Positions 1 through 19,688 of a DNA stretch of 64,000 bases are shown here, in pieces. The notes beneath the pieces were generated by a model. The model did no database searches, was not told the DNA's origin, and saw only the letters and a list, made by a program, of their open reading frames with translations. Position 1 is the first letter of the stretch. Every line of letters begins with the position of its first letter. The stretch is from contig OY821789.1 of NCBI GenBank assembly GCA_963682175.1, positions 7,254,001 through 7,318,000 of the forward strand, read 5' to 3'. The position numbers and the translations under genes are program-made. This DNA is from Triglochin maritima (Eukaryota > Streptophyta > Magnoliopsida > Alismatales > Juncaginaceae).

Positions 1-121
1 AGTAAACGCTGGTATTGTGTATACTCATTGTGGTAACTATATATTTTTAAGAGAAAGACACAATCATGTAAGAAGTTGGCTGCCCAGAAAACCTACAGCA
101 AATAGGTAATAATAACAGCTA

Positions 122-9645
<9,524 letters not shown>

Positions 9646-9665
9646 TCTCTCCGGTTCTGTTGAGT

Positions 9666-9686
9666 CTGCTGCTGCTGCTGCTGCTG
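9666..9686 (+). repeat. (CTG)7 trinucleotide repeat
   Basis: Seven CTG units lie about 20-40 bases upstream of the synthetase ATG (CAG on the sense strand), probably in its 5' leader. It is a candidate length polymorphism. No coding role is seen. Confidence 0.85.
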
Positions 9687-9719
9687 AGGAGAGTGGAGGG
9701 TAAGGTTATCTATTTTGGT

Positions 9720-9759
9720 TGGGCTTAATCTCAATCAAGCCCAGGCCCATTATGGCCCA
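9720..9759 (-). promoter_or_regulatory. Site II (TGGGCC/T) element cluster in the synthetase promoter
   Basis: Four TGGGCY motifs lie within 40 bases: TGGGCT at 9720-9725 on the plus strand and, on the minus strand, at 9738-9743, 9744-9749 and 9754-9759. They are 75-115 bases upstream of the ATG at 9645. Site II elements bind TCP factors and are typical of promoters of plant housekeeping, translation and organelle-biogenesis genes, which fits the downstream gene. The motifs are seen directly; the regulatory role is inferred. Confidence 0.65.
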
Positions 9760-12700
9760 ACTTAAATGGTGATATATTTTTGAGGTTCGACTTCGGTCGG
9801 GTACGTTTCGCAAGTGAGTTTCGATTCTCGGGGATTCTTGCAGAAACTCAAATGTGTGGGTTCAGTGTATGGAATTTTGGGTTGGACGGGCACGTATTCT
9901 AATTATTCGATTTGTATTATAGAAGTTAATGGCGAGAATTTGCGTGAGTTGGTATAAATTGGTTTGTACTTCACGTTGAAGAACTTGGTTTTCTAAGAAT
10001 TCAAAAACTAGAATCAAATTCTCCATGGATTACTACCGAGATATGATTTGCTAGTAATTTACTCGTTGAATGGAGTGATGCGATTTGTAACAGGTTTCAC
10101 TTCTATTCATCTGAGAAAGTTTGGTGGTCAAGCACGTGTTTATGTGCTCGGAGGTATTAATATTAGAACTAGAGTTACATTTTAGTCGATTTACATCAGT
10201 TCAACCAATTCATCATTGTAGCATCGCAAATTGATTTAAAAGTGGTCGAAAAAGTTCCACAATTTAAGTGAAAGGTGTGAGTGAAAGAAAGGTATTTTTA
10301 AAAGTAGTTCTCATGTCCTTGTACAGAGATCATTCTACAAACTCCAGGCATGATACATCATACATCAGTTGATGGGGTTTTTTTCTTATCATGTCCATAC
10401 TTTTGCTTTGTGGACTTTCAGCAAGAGTACTGAGTCACCGAACACAAGAGGAACATGTCCTGCTCGTGCTTTATATCTGGTGGTTGATATGATTCTTTGA
10501 CCGTGCATTTCTTTTACTCTCTTTTCTAGCATGTCTGCTTAATTCTAAACTTATAATCATTTATTTGATCATAGCATGTTACAAGTGACGTTTTGCATTA
10601 GTTGCCCATGACTTAAGCTTGGCCATGCCACTAGTGTTCGATGATTACTCTCACCATGGGGTGTGGGGATCAAAAGAGGAGCAAAAAAAGTGGAGGCGTC
10701 TGGATTAAGTCTGTGGAAGGAATCAATTGAAACACATTTCTTTCCTTCACTGCAATCTTAACTATACTTCCACGTGAAGTCAAAACTCAAAAGGGAGAGA
10801 AGTGATGTCTACGCCTAGTTTCTTCTTTCCTCAATTCTCATGCAAATAATATGTTACAATTCTAGTGGAAGATCAGTGTGTGTGTATTCTTTCTCTAAAA
10901 ACTGCCAATCAAGTAGGACAGTCACATATATACAAGTATTAAGTATACAAGAATATGATACAAATTGCGCTTGGAGTAGGCGCTATCATGTACGCCCCCA
11001 CCAATTGGGTAATTTGGATGGTGCACTAGACCCACAACTAGGAGTCTGACCACTTTGCTTATAATGTCTCCTCTTTACCAGCAAGGTGACCAGTGAAAAG
11101 TGTTGTACTTAATTTTTACCATAAGTTAGAAGAGATCATTATTCAGTAGTTAGATAAGCTTTAGGCTATGTACAATGAGAGGATCGAGGATAAAATTTGA
11201 GAGCATGCATTTTTTTTAAAAAATTATACAACTTTTTCCATACTCAACTATCATAATTCCCACTGAACTCCTTTGATTACTAGTTTGTAACGAAATAATT
11301 CGTCCTGTCAATTACTTAAATTAATGGAAAGGTTAATTCCTGCTTATTAACAAAGGATGACTTGTAATGTTAGGGAGTCTTGGTTGTTGAGATGATCAAA
11401 TTGATTTTGTCTTTAAATGAACCTGAGAAATACCTAATTTGATCTTAGTGTAGACACCAAGTTTAGTCGCTTACTAGTAAAATAATTTTATGTTGACAGA
11501 TTGGGTGCATGCCTACACTTACCATAATGCAGGTCCACCAAGTATATGCAGATCCATTTTTGAGATATAATGTAATGTATATTGCACCTGGTCGTTCAAG
11601 AACAAGTATTTAAACTAGACGATATTGTCAGAAAATTATCATCAAGTTGATAGGGCAAATAAACTGTCCTAGACAAGATCCAACAACTTGGTTTATTTCA
11701 TAATAGATTGGTGCTTATGTAGCAGGTAAGATTGTAAGAGTTTGAAATGAAGAATTGGCTTAAAGACCTTCTTGATTCGACAAACCTGTCGTTGAACAAA
11801 CATGGAACCGAGAAGTGAGGTGGACTTGTTTATTCATCAATAGCCTGGAATCTTCTGATCCAGACTATTTAATTTCTCAACCAGAATTTATTGTTGAGAA
11901 ATTCTTTAGCTTTTCGTGGAAAGGTGTAAATGGAAATTGTTAACTTTCACATTGTAGTAATCATACCTTCCAATTGATGAATTAGGAGACTCTTTATCAG
12001 CTTTGGAAAATTCAATGTGATTGAGTATTCTCTGGAAAGCTAACACTAATTTCTCTAAGCTAAACCTTCCAAGGACGAATACGCGCGCGCTTGAGGTTGG
12101 ATACGTATTCTCTACCGAGATTACAAGTCCACGGACCCGTGCAATATAGTCGGTGTCAACCACCAATTGACGCGTCTCGTCTCGTATCGTTAAGACTATT
12201 ACCAATACTTATCCGTTACTCAAAACCAATTGGTATCGAGTTGAGTAAACGAAGGTGTTATAGTTCTGAAAATGATTCTAATTATTCGGAATGGAGTTAT
12301 TTTCTAACATTTTCTCTTATAATTATGTTTGATGTCTATGCATTGAAACATGAACTATACATGAGTGGATATGTTCAGTTGACCGTTGGTCATTTTGACT
12401 TTCATATACCATATTAAAGTGTACCGTTCAAGTCGACCAATTGTTGTTGAGTGGATCAACCCAAAATATCTGTTGTATGATTATTTTCTAACAATATTTG
12501 TATATTAAGATTAGATTAGTACATCAGATTTCCAATCATCCGTAGGTAGGTTTTAGTTTTAATACCGGGACAAGTAAATTTGAAAGTCAAATTTTCGAGT
12601 CCGAGTGTGTGTTTTGATGAACAAAAACTGACTGCGAAACAGCCAAAATTAAGACAACGTTAGGCGGTGTTGTCGCCTTGTTAGGCGGCGAAAGTGCATG

Positions 12701-14216
12701 ATTTGGTTCACCCCCTCAACTAATCCACGTTTTTAAACCTTTTACTCCACATATAATACACGTAAGATACTATTCATTAGTAGACTTATATTCGTCAAGT
12801 GGAGGGTAAACAACCACCCAATTCGACATCCACTTTCCATTATCCAAAACAAAACATGATGGTATGATGTCTTTGGTCTTCTCACAGCTGCACCTCACAT
12901 GATGTCTGATTTTAGTGCCTGAGTCGGTGTCTCCATGCGTGCGTCCGTGGGCCTTCTAATAGTAGAAGAAGATTAATCATTTAATTGGTGATTTGGTGGA
13001 TAAATCAAGACGGTTTTGTATCGATGCCCCTCGATTTTATAGATTTTTATTGAAATATGAAGTATCGTATTCTTTATTAATTCGCTATTATAATGATTTA
13101 GAATCACATGGTAAGGATAAATCCTGAAGCTGAAAACATTCTTTGATTCAAAGGTGTATCTAATATCTATCTATCCAAATAAGAGGTTTTTGAGTCACTG
13201 TGATTTTTTTTTTAAATGCACCCCGTCTCTAGACATTTATGATCACTTGGAAAAGGATATGTACCATGTAGTCATTAGGAAAATAATTGCAGATAATATA
13301 CGAATACCATGTAGTCATTAGGAAAAAGATAGTGGATAACATACTTGCATTAACGTAATCGCAAAATCATGTACCACAAGATATATAATACTCAATTGGC
13401 CAAGCATGAATATGAATATGTCAAACATGAATAAATATTCTTGGAAAATTATAACTCATATTAGGTGGACGTTTGTGTTGCTGTTTTTTTATAGAAACTC
13501 TGTAGATCATTTTAATTAAATCATCACATCTAAGTTACATGTTGTGATGGGATATATACTTCAGATTGTTGCGAAACCAAAAATCCTACACTTGAGCTAG
13601 TTCCAGTTCATTTATGATGCAAAGATTTTAACAATAACCAAACATCCACTTGTTTGAGGATGTCACTTGCAAAATGAGTTAACGTGTTAATTTTAAAAAA
13701 TGAGTTAATGTGCTTTTTATAATTAAAAATGAGATAAAGATCGAAAGCAGTATGTATATATCATCGGCCCTAGAACAGTTAAAATTCGGAATTGTATTTT
13801 GTATAGCAAGAAGATTTAAAGTAGATAAAACTTTAAAATGAAGTACGTTTAGTATTAGTTTTATTCAACGGGCATTTACCAAAATATGAAACAAATACAC
13901 AGAGTATACTACGATTATATATTTACATCGCATCACGAACCTTATAAAAAGTAGAAATAATGGAAAAGGTAGTTCAGGGGTTGGGGATTCCAATGTGGTG
14001 TTGCGTACGAACAAAGCATTCTTAAACCAATTCTTAATTTAATAGTTAAACAATTAATTTTGTCCAGACCCCTTATCTACATGTCACGATCTATGGCTTT
14101 ATCTGATGTATTAGTGTTGAGTGTCTTGTTTACAGATTTTATATAGAATTTTGGGCCGAAATGTTCGGATTTTTTTAAAAGGCAGGTTTTTTGTATTTGG
14201 TTGGTGACCTTTGGTC
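9760..14216. other. Intergenic, no supported gene
   Basis: AT-rich sequence with only short, unrecognised open frames on both strands. I found no conserved protein motif, RNA gene or bounded transposon. A short direct repeat at 13262-13328 is listed separately. Confidence 0.6.
13262..13328 (+). repeat. Short direct repeat
   Basis: The string TACCATGTAGTCATTAGGAA occurs twice about 44 bases apart, with similar flanks (GATATG / GATAATATACGAA). It is a local duplication in non-coding DNA. Confidence 0.75.
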
Positions 14217-14482
14217 TGTGTAACTAAGGGTGAACAAAATTCAGTCCGGTCCGGGCACCCGGACCGAATCGGACCGAATTTTTTCGGTCCGGTCTTCGGT
14301 CCACAAAATTTTGGAAATTCGATCTTCGGTCCGGACCGGACCGAAAATTTAAGGGGAAAATCCGAGTTTTGGACCGACCCGGACCGGACCGAACCTATTC
14401 GGTCCGGACTTCCCGAAAATTCGGGTTTCGGTCCGGTCTGGTTCAGTCCGGTCCTGCACCGAAGCTCACCCCTATCTGTAAC
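14217..14482. mobile_element. hAT-type MITE (250 bp) with 8-bp target duplication
   Basis: The element spans 14225-14474. Its left end reads TAAGGGTGAAC and its right end, inverted, reads TAGGGGTGAGC: near-identical short inverted ends of the hAT type. The 8-base flanks are TGTGTAAC (14217-14224) and TCTGTAAC (14475-14482), a 7/8 match of the length expected for hAT. The interior is almost wholly made of GGACCGAA/TTCGGTCC words in both orientations, so a transcript would fold strongly. It encodes nothing; the open frame across it is a by-product of the repeat. Confidence 0.85.
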
Positions 14483-14939
14483 TGAAGTCTACCGTCTACC
14501 GTGGTTTGCGTTTGCAACCACTTTGTCTAATTAAAGAAAGGTTAATTGTTTGCATGTCATTACAAAATATGATAATTCTCAACGACCCTACTCTACACCT
14601 GTTATCTGATATGTCATTTCAAAACACACTTAATATACAAGTTGTCATTAAACTTTCGGAAACGTTAAATTAATCATTAATTTATTGTAAATTTTACAAA
14701 ACCTACCTTTTATAATCTAATAATTTTTGTAAACTTATATCTCTCATTTCTCTTTCTTTTCTCACTCCTCTTTCTCTCTCACTTATCTCTCTCATTTGAA
14801 TGTCTCTCTTTACATGCAAAAAACATGGCAACCCAACAACCAAACCTCTAAACCCAACCTTGAGAGCAACCTGGTCATGGTGGCCAATCACAAAAACAAT
14901 CGCAAAATTACCAATTCTCCAAAAACAATTACAAAACAT

Positions 14940-15140
14940 TAAGCAATTCTCTAAAAATAATCACAAAAGCATAACAATCCACAACTTCATTACATGTTTC
15001 AACACCAAATCATTACCCCAAGAAACTATCCAACTTCATTACATGTTTGAACACCAAAACATTACACCAAAAACAATCACAAAAATAAGATAAGAATTTT
15101 CCAAAAACAATCACAAAAGCATAACAATCCACAACTTCAT
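14940..15140 (+). repeat. Internal direct repeat inside the long-TIR element
   Basis: The phrase AATCACAAAAGCATAACAA followed by TCCACAACTTCAT occurs near 14958 and again near 15107. Between them are partial copies (CTTCATTACATGTTT twice; ACACCAAA three times). This is a degenerate duplication about 150 bases apart, non-coding as far as I can see. Confidence 0.7.
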
Positions 15141-15727
15141 GACCCTAAGAAAATTGATAGGTGCACGATCGTAAGCCCTGTCATCAACACCAAATCATCA
15201 AGCAGGAGATATGGATCTCCTCTGGGGTCAAAAAATAAGCTCTAAATTTGGGCTACCATCAAATGAAAAAAGTGAACCCAAATGTACGCCGACCACCGAA
15301 GGTTCGCTGCACCGCCCAGAAACACCATAGCCAAATCGGAGTTGTAGGAATGGTCCACGCACACTGCTGAATGTGTGAAGTTGATCAATCAAAGCAATGG
15401 CAGGCCCAACACTCTAATTGGGAAAAAAAGTCGTCGACCTCAGACACGTCAACACCGACGATATCGAAGGAGAAATGGAAGTCTTTGATCAAATTGGGGC
15501 CACAAAAACGTTCCTTAATCTCGCCTCAAGGTGTGAAGATGAAAAATCAAAGATGAAGATGCCCTAGTACTCCGACGAGTACCTCCCTCACCATCACCAC
15601 CACCAACAACAATGCCCAACAATCCCCACTTCAAAGGCCCGCCCACCCCTTCGCCAAGGATGACTTCCCCCACGACATGTGCAACCACAAGCTCAGCTTC
15701 GTCAATGACAGCTTCGTCGACTCCTTC

Positions 15728-15770
15728 AAGAGAGAGAGAGAGAGAGAGAGAGATAAGAGAGAGATAGAAG
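15728..15770 (+). repeat. (AG)n microsatellite
   Basis: An uninterrupted AG run of about 11 units followed by degenerate GATAAGAGAGAGATAG. It lies at the inner edge of the right arm of the long-TIR element and matches the CT-rich inner edge of the left arm (14739-14796). Confidence 0.85.
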
Positions 15771-16029
15771 GATGAGAAAAGAAAGAGGGAGTGAGTGAGA
15801 GAAGTTTGCAAAAAATATTAGATTATACAAGGTTGGTTTTGTAAAATTTACAATAAATTTATGATTAATTTAACGTCGTTAGGGAAGTCAACTAACAGAG
15901 TGACATTTCCGAAAGTTTAATGTCAACCTGTATATTAAGTGTGTTTTGAGATGACATATCGGATAATAGATGTAGAATGTGGGCAGTTGAGAATTATAGT
16001 CTTTTATAATGACATGTAACCTGCATTAG

Positions 16030-16619
16030 TTTCAACGAGTGTTGGGATTTCATAAATAAAATTTGATGTTCACGGTTTCTTTATAGAAAGTCCTTTTAAA
16101 AACTATAATCCTATTCAGGATCTCGTGTCGAATTTAATTTTTTTTACATTTTGTTATTATTTCAACGAAATGAATGTACACGCATAATTCTAATCACTAG
16201 GCTGATGATGTTTGAATGTCCAACCTCTTAGTTGAGGAAACTCCAAAATAACAAGTGAGATATTTCAACTTGGTTATATGTCATGTCGATTAGAAGTTTA
16301 GAACTATAAATATTTTTTTAAATAAGTATATTCTAGTATTCTACTTGTACCTATATTAATTATAATAACGAGTGGATTGACAACATTATTCGGTAGAAAT
16401 GTTGGACTACACTGTAAATATTTTATCCAAAATTCCAAATAACTCGTCTTGCACCATTCCATTCTAAAATGGACTATGTATTAAGGGTTCGTTTCAAATG
16501 TCAAAGTGAAGCCTCGACTAAGGTGAACATAATTGATGTGGTCACAGACATATTTTTAGGTTTTCGGTCATGGAGTTATCATATTTTTGCAATAAAAATA
16601 ATATCTGACAAGAAGCAGA
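16030..16619. other. Intergenic spacer between two DNA transposons
   Basis: AT-rich sequence; no gene, RNA or repeat recognised. Confidence 0.6.
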
Positions 16620-16692
16620 TATATAGACCGTATTTTTTTTAAATAATAATCATTTAAAAAAATTCGAAAACTAATCAAAAAAAAAAATAAAT

Positions 16693-17790
16693 CTACGACG
16701 ATCGCGGGTACGAACACGGATCGCGGTTCGCACCCGCGATCCGTGGGCGTGAGTTCTTATAAATACACGTTTCTAGGTCTTCTCCACCTAAACACTCAGC
16801 ATGACCCACATGTCTCGGCCGGGCTACGGGAAACCGAGTCCAAGACCAGTGTTGAAGAAGTAACAATGGACCACCAATGTTCCTTTTTCCAGTTTGACAT
16901 GAAATAGATAAGTTGTGATATAAACATGAAAGCACGACCGCACCCCAATTGTATACTATCGGCTTGTCCAACACTTGCAAAAACCTCAAATACATAACTG
17001 GAACACCTGTCGCAGAGCTATCAGGGAAAACCATGGATCCAAACAAATCTAAAATGAAAGCCCGTGTATATTGTGTCACTTCTTCATCTGTGGGAAATTC
17101 TGGCAGATTCCCGTAATTTACCCGCAACCATTGCAAACTGATGCTAAATCCGGACTCTTTGAACATTTGTGGCTCATCTCCTCCTACCGGTCTTTTACCT
17201 TTTTTCATAATCTCGGCGTTTATATCAATCCCAAAGGAATTTCTAATTAACTCACGACTGTCTCGATCACTGTGCCTGATTATTGGAATACCATTGATAG
17301 GTAGACCCCATAAACAACTAACATCCTGCAATGTTAATCCAACCTCTCCAACCGGCAAGTGGAAAGTGTGAGTCTCAGGACGTCAACGCTCTACAAGTGC
17401 AGTAATCAATCTATTGTCCGTCCTTGTATGTTTTATTTGGGCAAGTTGATATAATCCCAAATTTTTGAGTGCTTGACTAAAAAAATCGTGGAAATGAATT
17501 ACTGGACGATGTGCACGACATTCCAAAACAGCCTCCGGCTATAATATATTCAAATATATTGTGAAAAATACATCAATTAAAAAAATGTAATTTAAATATT
17601 TAGAAAATTAACACAATATGAATTTTTTGGTACTTACATTTGTGCAAATATCATTAACTCTGAACATGCAATTTGGTATTCCGAGAAGTGGAGAAATAGA
17701 CTCTCTATCCACTGCATCATTATACTCACGTTCGTTTTGTACAGAGCGACTTCTACTTAAATGACTCATTTTGTCAAAACAACTGTTCAT
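16693..17790 (-). pseudogene. Plant mobile domain (PMD, MAIN/MAIL-like) gene with premature stop
   Basis: Resembles the aminotransferase-like plant mobile domain family (PF10536), found in MAIN/MAIL1 proteins and in MULE and retroelement genes. Exon 1 is 17790-17638 (starts MNSCFDKM, donor GTAAGT). Exon 2 starts at 17538 (PEAVLECRAHRPVIHF). Family signatures follow: GLYQLAQIK, LITALVER, RPETHTFHLPVGEVGLTLQDV, GLPINGIPI, NWGAVVLSCLY and LLLLQHWSW. The codon after LVER is TGA (17383-17385) where the family nearly always has Trp (RWRPET), so a single TGG-to-TGA change explains the break. The last about 30 codons read into the terminal inverted repeat and stop at 16693. PMD identity is confident; its role in transposition is not established here. 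Confidence 0.85.
16703..16746. repeat. Subterminal hairpin, left end of PMD element
   Basis: Arms CACGGATCGCGG and CCGCGATCCGTG (12 bases each) are separated by about seven bases. The same words form the hairpins at the right end (18442-18483). Confidence 0.85.
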
Positions 17791-18441
17791 GAAAATAAAA
17801 ACAGAATTAATTATAATAATTAAAAAATAATTTACTCGTACATTTCATGACAAATTGCATGTTATAGAAATAATGAAAGCTATAACAATTTAACACATAA
17901 ATACAACTAATATTTAAATTTTAATTTAACAGAAAATAATAAATAACTATTCCAAATACTTATATTATATAATAAATTTCGTAAATGTACGTTATACAAA
18001 TTTTAAATGTATATACATTTAATTTAATTATAAACAGATACATAAATACAACTAATATTTAAAATTAAATATAATAGAAAATAACAAAACAATTCCAAAT
18101 AATTTTAATTTAACAAAGAAATTAAATCTTAATTTAAAATATTCTTAAGTAAAAAAATTGTGTAAAATTTACCTGAGTCCAAGATAAGCTGGGAAATAAG
18201 TGTTGTGCGAGCTCCAAATGGAAGAAAAACTAGAAGAGAAGTGTCGTGCGAACCCGAGAAGATAATAAAAACTAGTTGAGATTAACTGATTTTAACTGAA
18301 AACTTAATCTGAAAACTCAAAAATTAACTGAATACTTAATCTGAAAACTCAAAAACTTAATAACTGAAATCAAAAAAAAATTAAAAAAAAACCCAGACGT
18401 ATCGCGCTTTTATAGTGCGATCCGTCGATCGCGGGTCCAAA

Positions 18442-18483
18442 CCGCGATCCGTGAAACACGGATCGCGGGTTCGACCCGCGATC
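18442..18483. repeat. Two overlapping subterminal hairpins, right end of PMD element
   Basis: First hairpin: CCGCGATCCGTG (18442-18453), loop AAA, CACGGATCGCGG (18457-18468). Second, sharing its left arm with the first: GATCGCGGGT (18461-18470), loop TCG, ACCCGCGATC (18474-18483). The two are mutually exclusive foldings of one strand. Both are rich in CpG in an otherwise AT-rich region. Confidence 0.88.
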
Positions 18484-18566
18484 GTCGTAGATTTAATTTT
18501 TTTTTTTTGATTAGTTTTCGATTTTTTTAAAATGATTATTATTTAAAAAAATTACAGTATATAGAC

Positions 18567-19688
18567 GTGTTATTCTAGTTGAAAAACTACGTCTGAAATG
18601 GGGAAAATATTTTCTTTAAAAGTTGCGATCAGGGCTCCCCACGTCAAATGCGAAATGTTCAAAACAAACCTTAAAATTGGTAAAAAAACAAAAGCAAAGT
18701 AATCCCACAAATGAAACAGTAAACAACAAGTCAATAACCCCCAATTAATTAAATCCCCCCCAAAACCGAAACGAAATATAATTTCCTCATGTTGATGACC
18801 AACCAACATTCCGAAAACGCCCCTACCAGACCCGCATACGGCAAGGGTAACCTCGTAATTCCCCACCTAGCTCCTGAGCTTAAATGAACGTCGTGATCCA
18901 ATAACGGCCACCGTATTTACTCCCCGACAGTTCACTAACAACATTCCGACTCCCCACTGCCGTCCGATCTACATCCGACGGTCGAGATGCCACGACAGAC
19001 CTGAGCCGAACCGCCCCGGTCACCGCACCCCCTCGTGGTCCCGTCACCGCCCGTCTCGTACGAGGAGAAATAAAAGGTTCGAACCCTAATGCCGGCTTCT
19101 CCAATGCGCGCTCGAGGAGATCTGGGGAAGCTTCTTTGAGATTTTGGGGGTGGAGTTGCTGATTTGGGCTGGAATTGGTCGGGAAGTCGACGTCGGAGGT
19201 TGGTGTTGGTTTGTGGAGAGAGAGTGTCGGGTTTTTTTTTGAATTTTTTGGTTATTTTGATTAGGAAGAGCATTTTGGGTTGTTTGGTTTGCATTTTGTG
19301 TTTGAAAGGTGAAATTTCTAGCTTTTCAGTTCTAACTGTTTATTATTAATTGATATCTGAGAGTGGATGAAGTTTTGGTCTTTATACTGCTGGCTAAATT
19401 TTATTGTAACTAAATTTCATGCTAAATGTGTCACAATTAGTACCGGTTAATAACCTGAGGTTGGAAGGATGCGGATCTGCAACCCAAGTTTAGTTAAAAT
19501 TAACACACCGAGTTTAAGAAAATAAAGAAAAATTCATGCTAAATATAGTGTTTTGTGGGTCAGGATTTTTCTCCATATTGTTGTTATGTGGATTTTGTAG
19601 GATCTAGTTTTGTTGTTTCTGTTTTGATATTTATGATGAAGTATTTTCGGGAATTTTCAAGTTTTGTTGTGGATTGGTGTAAATAGAA
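18567..19688 (+). promoter_or_regulatory. Promoter and 5' leader region of the BIG BROTHER homologue
   Basis: This stretch separates the PMD element from the ATG at 19689. The sequence becomes GC-richer at 18780-19230, as plant 5' leaders often do. A plausible 5'-UTR intron has a donor at about 19308 (AAAG/GTGAAA) and an acceptor just before the ATG (TAAATAG at 19680-19686). No clear TATA box is seen. Open frames here look like chance. Confidence 0.35.

Larger units (their letters stand above)
14541..16029. mobile_element. Non-autonomous DNA transposon with long terminal inverted repeats (MULE-like)
   Basis: Two long inverted arms are seen: left about 14541-14796, right about 15738-16029. 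They share strings such as CATGTCATTA, TCAAAACACACTTAATATACA, CATTAAACTTTCGGAAA and TTTATTGTAAATTTTACAAAAC. The right arm has about 30 extra bases (near 15878-15907) that the left arm lacks. Each arm ends inward in a CT/AG-rich stretch. The roughly 940-base centre has no transposase. Long arms and small size suggest a Mutator-like non-autonomous element, possibly carrying captured host sequence. I could not find a clean 9-bp duplication, so the outer ends are good to about 10 bases. Confidence 0.75.
16620..18566 (-). mobile_element. Mutator-like element carrying a plant-mobile-domain gene, 9-bp TSD
   Basis: The element spans 16629-18557 (1,929 bp). The direct repeat TATATAGAC flanks it perfectly at 16620-16628 and 18558-18566, the 9-bp length expected for Mutator elements. 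Its ends are inverted copies sharing AAATAATAATCATTT, GAAAACTAATCAAAAAA and AAATCTACGACGATCGCGGG. Next to both ends are hairpins built from GATCGCGGGT. It encodes no MURA transposase; its only recognisable gene is a minus-strand plant-mobile-domain protein with a stop codon. It is therefore non-autonomous now. Confidence 0.9.

Noticed and set aside
14211..14534. 107-residue open frame rich in Arg-Ser-Gly-Pro
   Set aside because: It lies across the hAT MITE and is a translation of its GGACCGAA repeats.
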